Of a stretch of 64,000 bases of DNA, positions 56,338 through 64,000 are shown piece by piece. The stretch's first letter is position 1; each line of letters opens with the position of its first letter. The translations under genes were made by a program, and so were the position numbers. The DNA is from Thelonectria olida (taxonomy: Eukaryota > Ascomycota > Sordariomycetes > Hypocreales > Nectriaceae), in NCBI GenBank assembly GCA_020736575.1, contig JAGPYM010000010.1, forward strand, positions 62,001 to 126,000, in the 5' to 3' direction. The notes beneath the pieces are model-generated. The model was not told the origin of the DNA and did no database searches. It saw only the letters and a program-made list of their open reading frames with translations.

Positions 56338-57947
56338 ATGGCGTTCTTCAAGAACTATCGCGTGTACATTCTCACGTCAGTAGCCTACATCGGCTCTTTG
56401 CTATTTGGCTATGACACGGGTGTTATGGGAAGTGTGCTTGCGCTCTCAAGCTTCAAAGAGGATTTCGGCCTTCCGACAGACAAGGGCGGGTTCGCTTCGT
56501 CCAAAAATGCCCAAGTCTCCTCCAACGTCGTCTCTCTCCTGACGGCTGGCTGTTTCTTCGGCGCCATTGCCGCGTCGTTTATCAACGACCGGTTCGGCCG
56601 CCGCTTCTCTCTCATGTTCTTCTGTCTTGTCTTCCTTGTCGGAGCGGCGATCCAGACCGCTGCCCACCACGCCATCGGCCAGATCTATGCAGGGCGAGTC
56701 ATTGCTGGACTCGGCATTGGCGGCATGAGCAGCATCACACCCGTGTTTGTCAGCGAGAACTGCCCGCCTGAAACTCGCGGACGCGTCTCTGGCTTGTTCC
56801 AAGAGTTTCTCGTCATCGGCAGCACCTTTGCCTACTGGCTGGACTACGGTGTATCGCTGCACATCGCTCAGAGCACCAAGCAGTGGCGCGTCCCCGTCGC
56901 CATCCAGATCATTCCTGGCGGGCTCATGATCATTGGGCTGTTCTTTCTCAGGGAGTCTCCCCGTTGGCTCATGAAGAAGGGGCGGCGACAGGAGGCCCTT
57001 GAGTCGCTTGCTTACATACGCAATGCGCCTGAAGATAGCGAGGAAGTACAGAAGGAGATTGCTGAGATCCGTGCCGCTATCGAGGAGGAGTTGATGCTCA
57101 GTGAGGGTGTGACGTGGAGAGAGTGCCTTAAGCCCGGGAACCGTTATCGATTTTTCATAGCCTTTACGATCATGCTCTGCCAGCAATTCAGCGGAACCAA
57201 CAGCATCGGATACTATGCTCCCCAGATCTTCGAGACGGTTGGTGTCAGCAGCACCCACGCATCCCTCTTCGCCACCGGTGTTTACGGCACGGTAAAGGTC
57301 GTGTCTACTGGGATCTTCCTCATCATTGGCATCGACAGATGGGGTCGCCGCAAGAGTTTGCTTGGGGGTGCCTGCTGGATGTCCATGATGATGTTCATCA
57401 TCGGCGCTGTTCTGGCTACCCACGCGCCAAACCCCGACAGTGGCAAAGTGTCTTCGGCTTCTAGTGCAATGGTCGCTATGATCTATCTCTACGTCATCGG
57501 CTACTCTTTCTCCTGGGGTCCCACACCGTGGGTGTACGTTTCTGAAGTGAGTCACCCCTGCAACGCATTAAATCAGTCTGGTTATGCTAACCGATGTTTC
57601 AGATCTTCCCTACCCGCCTACGTGAGTATGGCGTTGGCCTCGCGGCTTCGACGCAGTGGCTCTTCAACTTTGTCATCACTGAAGTCACTCCCCGCGCTGT
57701 CAACCATATCGGTTGGCGGACATTTCTCATGTTTGGGATTTTTTGCCTGGCCAACTTCACATTCATCTTCTTCTTTGTCAAGGAGACCAAAGGTCGGACG
57801 CTGGAGGAGATGGATATCTTATTTGGCGTGGTTGATGAAGCCCAGCGTCGGGCTGATGTCGAGCAGGTCTTGCATAAAGGAATGGAGTTGGAGCATAACG
57901 AACGGGCGGAGACGGGCCAGGAGGAGCATGTCCCGGTTGATAAGTGA
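56338..57947 (+). CDS. Sugar/quinate-type MFS permease
   Basis: Twelve-helix proton symporter of the sugar porter family. Two exons are joined by an intron after WVYVSE (about 57547-57602), giving about 518 residues. The start is MAFFKNYRVYILTSVAYIGS. Family motifs are GYDTGVMGS in helix 1, DRFGRRFS in loop 2-3, RVIAGLGIGGMSS, RESPRWLMKKGR, QQFSGTNSIGYYAPQIF, DRWGRRKS, WGPTPWVYVSE and ETKGRTLEEMD. The FKEDFGLP segment and other details resemble quinate permeases (QutD type), so quinate or a related polyol/acid is a candidate substrate; sugars cannot be excluded. It begins a group with another MFS gene, a regulator and a dehydrogenase. Confidence 0.9.
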
Positions 57948-59035
57948 TTAAGCATTGGGCTTGTATTGTTATAATCTGCTACATATAGGAATTATGGGTT
58001 GGTTTAGGGATATACGAGAATCTTGATTAGGAATTCTCATCCAAGGGTGGCTAGGAGTAAATAGTTCGTCGAAGGTTTCATCCTTCTAATGACAGTCGAG
58101 TTGACACATCTCTTGGTAATGAGTCGGGCCCTCAGCCCTATATCGCCGGTCAAGTTGTAACGGCTCAAGGAAAAGGCTCTCTCTCACACGGCCATGGAGT
58201 GAACGGGATCCATTAACATAGCAGAACCTGGCACCCGCTGCTTCCTCTATGAGAGCTGGATTGGCTTGGATTTAGACAAGCAATAAGTTAGTGGAAAGTC
58301 ACACCCGACCCTGAGTAGTATATACGGCTAGGTACTCTACGAAGTACTAACACGACCCTGTTCTGTGCAACCAAGTGACTTGTCACAGTGAAAGATCGCA
58401 GTTCCAGCCACTCCCCTTATAGAATACCCGACGATTTCAGCCTCGATTGGCCACGTCTAACCACGGAAGCCGGGCTCAAGAAGGAAAAAGACTGGAGTAG
58501 AAAAGGAACAACTAATAAGCCACCCGCAAGCCAGTAGACCAATCATAACATTCGAACCCGGCCGGATGCAGCAAAAATACTTGCAGCCTGGGGTGGAGTC
58601 ACAAGTGGCAACAATACATATTGACAAACGTTTCACTGCAATTTTAGGCGCGACAAAGCACCTGCGCCGTCTTCCAACTCCCTAAACCTGAGCTGAGGTG
58701 ACTTGCAGGATACCTAATTCTCCGCTTCATGATGTTAGATGACTCATCAAGAGCTTCCGTTCTTTAGCCGAAATATCAGCAATGATTAGCCAGAGCGGCC
58801 CGCAATGCCGTGCTAGAAGAGCTGGTTGTATTACCAAGAAGAGAATAGCGTCAACCGGAATCTCCTCCGTTTCAATATGTCGTAACAATTGTTCAGGTTT
58901 GAAGAAACACCTGACGTTTACATGACCAAGAATCAATATTAACCGGGTACTTTGTTCTCCGAAATTTAACCTGCACCTCCTATTAATACCAAAGGTGTCA
59001 GGTTGGGGCAGAACCATGTGTACCATTCCATCAAC
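57948..59035. other. Intergenic region between two MFS genes
   Basis: 1.1 kb with no gene recognised. It carries the 3' region of the first permease and the promoter of the second. The minus-strand frame 58727-59056 has no domain. Confidence 0.45.
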
Positions 59036-60594
59036 ATGTCGACGACTACAACCCAACTAGAGCCCGGCCCCGTGTCCGAGGCCCACGAACTTCAATCCCG
59101 CCTCGACAAGACGACAGGCTCCGGCGAGGAACCTGTTGGGCCTCACACGGAAATTGAGAGCTCGAAAAACGACGGCAAAACCTACCTCAAGATTGCCAGT
59201 GCTGGCTTCTCCTTCTTCGTCGCGGGCGTCAACGATGGCAGTCTCGGCGCATTGGTCCCGTTTGTCATCCGAGACTATGGAATAAATACTGCCATTGTCT
59301 CGTCAGTGTGAGTGATGAAGTCACCGATCAATCATTGGCCAGTCTGCTGATTCCACCGTTAGCTACGGCGCCAACTTCATGGGTTGGCTTGTCGGTGCAT
59401 TGACAAACACGCATTTGTCCCAGGTCTTCGACCTTGGTTCCATGTTGTTTCTTGGTGCCGCTCTCCAAGTCGTCGGTCACGCTCTGCGCGCCTGGCGACC
59501 ACCGTTCGGTCTATACGCTGTGACATTTTGGGTGGCTAGCTTGGGTCAAGCCTACCAAGACACTCACGGAAATACCTTTGTTGCAAGCACCAAAGGGTCC
59601 AATCGGTGGCTCGCTTTTATCCACGCCATGTACATGGCTGGCTGTCTTTGCGGGCCTTTTGTAGCCACGGCAATAGCTTCGGCCGGACAGGACTCTCAAT
59701 GGTACCTGTTCTATTGCTTCCCCTTGGGTCTAGGCGTTGCCAATTTGGCTCTGGTGTATGTGGCCTTCCGAGACACCTTTGGACTCGTGCGGAAGAAGCC
59801 TGTCACTGCCGCTGGTGATGTGGGAGCCGGCGATGCAGAGATGGCTTCTTCGCCAGAAGGTTCCCCAGACAAGGACACCGCCATGAACTTGATCAAAGAA
59901 ACGCTCAAGACACGAAGCATGTGGCTTCTGAGCCTGTTCTTCTTCTGCTTCCTGGGCGCAACGCTTACTGCGAGCGGCTGGGTGGTGGAATACCTCGTCG
60001 TCGTCCGGGATGGGGATATTTCCAAGATGGGTTATGTGTCTGCTGGTTTCAACGGAGGCTCCTTGCTCGGCAGGCTGTTTCTAGGGGAAGTCACCCATCG
60101 ATTTGGCTATCGAAGGATGATCTTTCTCTTTAGTCTTATCAGCATTGGCCTGCAACTTTTATTCTGGCTGTGAGTGTTTTTGGGTTGTCTGAGGAGAAGA
60201 AGAGTCTGCTAACGGAGATCAGCGTGCCAAACATCATTGCGGCATCCATCTCAATCAGTCTTTTGGGATTCCTCATGGGACCGTACTTTGCGACGGTAAG
60301 TCTCTCGTGGCGCACTCGTGCTGCTCTACTTGGCGCTGACGAATGTTACAGGGCATTTCGGTCGGTGCAAAGCTGTTTTCTCCTCGAATTCACTCGACGG
60401 CATTGGCATTTGTCTTTGTCTTCGCACAAATGGGAGGTTGCTTCTTCCCCATCATTACCGGTCTTGTCGCGTCGCGTGCAGGCGTTGCAGTTCTGCAGCC
60501 CATGCTGTGTGCTCTCTTGGCAGCAACGTCCATTAGCTGGCTTTTGGTTCCAAAGCCGAAGGAGAGCGAGAATACTTCGCTTCATCGCGAATGA
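59036..60594 (+). CDS. MFS transporter, fucose permease/Bsc6-like
   Basis: Membrane transporter of the MFS. Four exons were joined, with introns after IVSSV, FWL and YFAT, giving about 460 residues. The start is MSTTTTQLEPGPVSEA, an acidic cytosolic tail. Signatures are FFVAGVNDGSLGALVPFV, FGLYAVTFWVASLGQAYQD, HAMYMAGCLCGPFVATAI and NGGSLLGRLFLGEVTHRFGYRR. The pattern NDGSLGxLxP is typical of fungal FucP-like MFS proteins. The substrate is unknown. A Zn2Cys6 regulator follows on the same strand after 614 bp. Confidence 0.85.
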
Positions 60595-61208
60595 GCGGGG
60601 TAAACTGAGCCTGCTGAGATATTTACGTATCCGTTTGTAGTATTGAACTACTCGCTACTGTATAAGCTGTTGGCTCTATCAAGGACGAGATTGACCTTCC
60701 TTGAAGGGTCTGGCTTGAGGCTCTCGCGTAACTTTGCATGGATCCAATATGGCTCGTTTACCACATGTTGAGTTAGCAATTCGGGGGAAAGAAACGTTGG
60801 ATCTGCTGAGAAGGAATGGGCTTAACTTGACTATTCACCTAGATCGCCAATTCACCTCTTTATGAATACTTCTCTGACTAACTTTGATCCTGGGAAACAC
60901 GACGACTACGGAGTAATTAGATAATTAGACCGTCTGGAGAACCATGCAAATTTGCCATGCACCTGACTCGTCTCGCCTCGCTCTCCCGCATCTTGCAGCC
61001 GTTAGTCTTGGGGCACTAAGAAACAACTTGAACAAGGACATTCTCTATTCGCCCCCGCATTCAGTGGGGTAAGAAATTGTCTCCAAACGCAAGCACGTGA
61101 TGGCCACGTTGAGAGCTTCTCCATCTTCAGCTGATTGAAGTCTTGAAGCTGCTGCTCCCTCGTCCGTGCTCACCAGCGGCCCTGCACCTCTGCACCCTGC
61201 CCCCGACC
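60595..61208. promoter_or_regulatory. Upstream region of the C-terminal Zn2Cys6 regulator
   Basis: About 614 bp with no gene. It lies between the MFS transporter and the regulator on the same strand and should hold the regulator promoter. No specific element found. Confidence 0.4.
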
Positions 61209-63449
61209 ATGAGCGGTAGAGAAGGGTCAAAAAGGGCCGGCCGAGTGGCGATAGGATGGTGAGTACCGAAGAGTTCTGACCAAGAATGTGAAGCTGATGG
61301 TCATGGGGTAACAGTAACGCTTGTCGAGGTAACAAACTTGCACCTGTCAATGTGACATCACTTGGACTTGAGCTGACCGAGGAAACATAGTCCGTCATGT
61401 CCGATGTATGCTTCAACACCAATCAATTGAAAATGAACCAACCGCGTTAACTTGAATACAAGGCGACAAAGACATGCCGTCATGTCTGGCCTGTCTGAAA
61501 GCCGGCATCGAATGCGTGAGGTCGCTCCAAGTTCGCTTTCGGAACGGACTGGACAATGTCGATGATGGATATTCCTTTCCACAGAGTCAGACATGGGTGG
61601 AACTAGAAAGCGACCGTAATTCTCTGCTTTTTTTAACCCTCTTCTTCGTTTTCTACATGCGACTAATCAAACCTTTTCCCAGTCACGTACTGTGACGAGA
61701 CGCCTCAACTCTCACAGCTTTATGAAGGCATACCACATGAAGCGGTCGAGTAAGTCATGTCATATTAGTTGCTCGCTATACAGACCATCATGTCGTCTCA
61801 TCAAACTCCTCTGCTAATGCGTGTTAGTACTGCTGTCGCTTCTCTGCAACTTCGGTATGACGCAAGCAAGACGATGCTGCAGCCAGGTGCTGACAAGCTC
61901 AGCCCGCAGGAACCCTTTCACTCACCTCCAGCACGAATACCAACTCCCTCAAATGGTCCACAGACTCCCGTCATGAGTAGCCCTTCTATTCTTGGAGGCC
62001 GACCTGCCTCTCGAGGCTCATCAATGAGCTACTCGACGCACCAAGGGCTTTCCCCGTCGTCTTCTCCCCCTGCGGTACCGTTTACATCCCAGGAAGCTAT
62101 ACTGATGAGGAACTTTATTGAAAACATGGCACTTTGGGTGCGTGAAAGCATCTACATGTGGAGTCACGATCAACATCTAAAACTTGACAGGCCGACGTTA
62201 CCGACTTGAAGCGACACTTTGAGATTGAGGTTCCACGAAGAGCCCTTTGCTTCCCTGTACTTCGCTACGCTGTGTGCGCCTTCTCCTCTCGCCATCTCAA
62301 CCGCGGCAAACCAGACACGAGCACCGAATCCCTCGAGTATTACGACAAGTGCCTGGAACTCTTGATTGAGGCCGTGTCTGGGCAAGGCGGGACAGTAGAA
62401 GAGGAAGTTCTCGCCGCCATTGCCATACTACGGCAGTACGAAGAGATGGACGGTAAGCCCTGGACGTTGCGGAGTGTCGGATAGTCTCGCTAACCTCCCC
62501 GTAGCTGACGACAAGGAGCTCCATCTAACCGGGACTTCGCGAATTGTCAATTCTATGTCTATCTTCGACTTTAACGGAGGCTTAGGAGAGGCTGCTGCGT
62601 GGCTCTGCCTCCGTGAGGATATTTACATATCCCTTGTCCGACAGCGGCCCCTGAAGATGGACCTAGAGACGTTTCGCCAGTCAGACATATTTCGGCGACA
62701 AGACGATGCGGCTTATGCGGGAAGAATGGTCTTTTTACTCGGCAAAGCACTGAGCTGCGCGTTCTCGTCGCAAGAGCCTTGCTCTGCCCAAAACCTAGAG
62801 ACGACTGGGGCAGAAGTAGACAGCTGGTTTGAGTCGAAGCCCGCTGCGTTTAACCCGATCCACGAGCAACAGAGGAACCGAGCCGAGGGAAGATTGATCC
62901 CGGAGATTTGGGTTCTCTCCCCTTTTCATGGTATGGCCCGCGTCAAACTTGAAATGTTTTGCACTTGTTGAGGCTAACATCGCCCAGCTGTCGGTTTGCA
63001 GTACTATCACATTGCGAAGATTATCCTTGCCATGTCTGCGCCTGTTGTGGCCGTCTCTGTGTATGACCACATTCGGATGGGGAAAAAGATGGAGGTATGT
63101 GACTCGATCATCATCGTCGTGTTCAACGTCTAAAAATGGGAGCAGCAAGTTGTTCGGCACCATCTTTACCAGATTATCGCCCTCGCAAACTCCAACTCGA
63201 GGGGCGAGAACACGCTCTTTACCGCGCGACACTCGTTGTCAGTGTGTAAGTCTTTCGCACCAACAACCATCATCCGCCTTTCTCATATCTAATTACGATA
63301 TAGGGGGAAGTGTATTCGGAGATTACGATGATCAGCAGATGATTGTCGACTTTTTGGACTTTGTACAAGAAAAAACAGGCTGGAACACGACCCTTCTTCG
63401 TGCGTCCTTGCGGGAGCAGTGGGCACAGGACACAGGCGCAAATGGCTGA
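61209..63449 (+). CDS. Zn2Cys6 transcription factor with micro-exons
   Basis: Nuclear regulator, about 550 residues in eleven or so exons. The start is MSGREGSKRAGRVAIG. The zinc cluster spans four exons: the first Cys is completed across the first intron (61259-61314), a 14-base exon at 61315-61328 encodes NACR, a 15-base exon at 61391-61405 encodes VRHVR, and the exon from 61463 gives CDKDMPSCLACLKAGIEC. Joined, this is a perfect CX2CX6CX6CX2CX6C cluster with CNACRVRHVRC. Later parts show the fungal-specific domain, including LRYAVCAFSSRHLNR and GEAAAWLCLREDIYISL, and a C-terminal YYHIAKIILAM segment. The last exon ends REQWAQDTGANG. Its neighbours are two permeases and a dehydrogenase, which are candidate targets. 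Confidence 0.82.
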
Positions 63450-63568
63450 CTTTCCAATCAATTCCAATCAATTAACCATTCTCAATCCTAATCATTGCGA
63501 AGTTTATCTTTATATCTGTATCCCAGTTTTTAAAACCCACCAGTGTATCCCCAAAAAAGAGTCCCCGT

Positions 63569-64000
63569 CTACAGCTTGGTAGGCTCAATGCGACGGCCGA
63601 TCTCGTCGAAGCGGATCTGCTTTCCGCTGACAAGGGCCTCCTGCAGAGCAGAGCCAATTTCAACAGCACGCACAGCGTTGACGAGCTTCAGCGGAAGAGG
63701 CTTGTCGTCGAGGCACGAGTCGGCAAACTCGTTGGCCTCCTTGACAAAGGCCTGCTCGAACCGGCCGTAATAATGGGCGGGCACCTCGCGGTTGATGCCG
63801 CCGGCGTGGTAGTAGTTGACCAGGTTGGACTGCGGGTTGCCGTTGACGGTCAGCTTGCCCTCGGTGCCGATGAACTCGGTCGTGTCCTCCTGGCCGTGGG
63901 CCATCATGCGCGAGCAGTAGTAGTAGGCAATCTTTCCGCCCCAGAACTCGACGATGCCGACGGCGTTGTCGTAGTCGTTGTACTGGGCGAGGTCGGGCGT
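63569..64000 (-). CDS. Gfo/Idh/MocA oxidoreductase, inositol dehydrogenase-like (partial)
   Basis: Only the last 143 codons or so lie in the window; the N-terminal Rossmann part is beyond the right edge. The frame is open to base 64000. Visible features are IVEFWGGKIAYYYCSRMMAH, EDTTEFIGTEGKLTVNGNPQ and AHYYGRFEQAFVKEANEFAD, plus LKLVNAVRAVEIGSALQEAL. This matches the C-terminal domain of myo-inositol 2-dehydrogenase (IolG)-type enzymes, which oxidise inositol or related sugars with NAD. It is convergent with the regulator at 61209, 119 bp away. The link to inositol is from the family; other polyols are possible. Confidence 0.8.
   Translation of the reverse strand, partial: TPDLAQYNDYDNAVGIVEFWGGKIAYYYCSRMMAHGQEDTTEFIGTEGKLTVNGNPQSNLVNYYHAGGINREVPAHYYGRFEQAFVKEANEFADSCLDDKPLPLKLVNAVRAVEIGSALQEALVSGKQIRFDEIGRRIEPTKL

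Noticed and set aside
56446..57555. 369-codon open frame on the minus strand
   Set aside because: It lies wholly inside the sugar/quinate-type permease on the opposite strand, has a charged and uneven composition and no domain. It is a mirror frame of a GC-biased gene.
58545..58575. Minus-strand GGGTTCGAATG resembling a tRNA T arm
   Set aside because: The stem bases on either side do not pair and no acceptor stem or A box is present.
1..64000. CRISPR arrays, bacterial insertion sequences, phage or plasmid functions
   Set aside because: No spaced direct repeats, transposase or replication genes of that kind were seen; intron-rich genes show a fungal nuclear origin.

Overview
The window is nuclear DNA of a filamentous ascomycete (Pezizomycotina, most likely a Sordariomycete). 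Genes sit singly on both strands. Most are split by roughly 50-60 bp GT-AG introns. The protein repertoire is typical of moulds: Zn2Cys6 regulators, MFS transporters, P450s, a HET-domain protein, an F-box protein and a secreted pectinesterase. There are no bacterial-style operons, no CRISPR array, no rRNA and no convincing tRNA. I see about 28 protein genes, many of which I had to join across introns by hand, so splice positions are inferred.

Region 1 (about 0.6-18.3 kb) looks like an aromatic-compound catabolic cluster. It holds a Dal5-type MFS permease, a zinc alcohol dehydrogenase, a CYP53-family benzoate 4-monooxygenase (bphA-like), a divergently transcribed cytochrome b5, an aryl-alcohol dehydrogenase, a divergently transcribed benzaldehyde/vanillin-type aldehyde dehydrogenase, a CTF1/FarA-like Zn2Cys6 regulator and an aldo-keto reductase. 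Together these could take benzyl alcohol to benzaldehyde, benzoate and then 4-hydroxybenzoate, with the b5 helping to supply electrons. CCTCGG hexamers, including a perfect 14-bp palindrome, lie in the shared promoters. The permease carries an apparent one-base deletion in a G7 run.

Region 2 (about 19-38 kb) is mixed metabolism and regulation: a plant-type sedoheptulose-bisphosphatase-like enzyme, pectin methylesterase, a gluconokinase-like enzyme, two Zn2Cys6 regulators, an amino-acid/choline permease, an AlaX-type tRNA-editing protein, an arrestin-like adaptor with a PPSY motif, and a soluble CYP505-like P450 that lacks both a reductase domain and the usual I-helix acid. Region 3 (about 40-52 kb) is an accessory-looking island: a HET-domain protein, two divergently transcribed non-canonical kinases with related architecture, an SRR1-like protein whose 5' end does not resolve, an F-box protein and a single-pass membrane protein.

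A stretch of nearly 3.9 kb without a recognisable gene (52.4-56.3 kb, AT-rich in its middle) separates this from region 4 (56-64 kb). Region 4 resembles a second nutrient-uptake cluster: a quinate/sugar-type permease, an MFS permease of the fucose/Bsc6 kind, a Zn2Cys6 regulator whose zinc cluster is encoded across two micro-exons, and the C-terminal part of a Gfo/Idh/MocA (inositol-dehydrogenase-like) enzyme running off the window.
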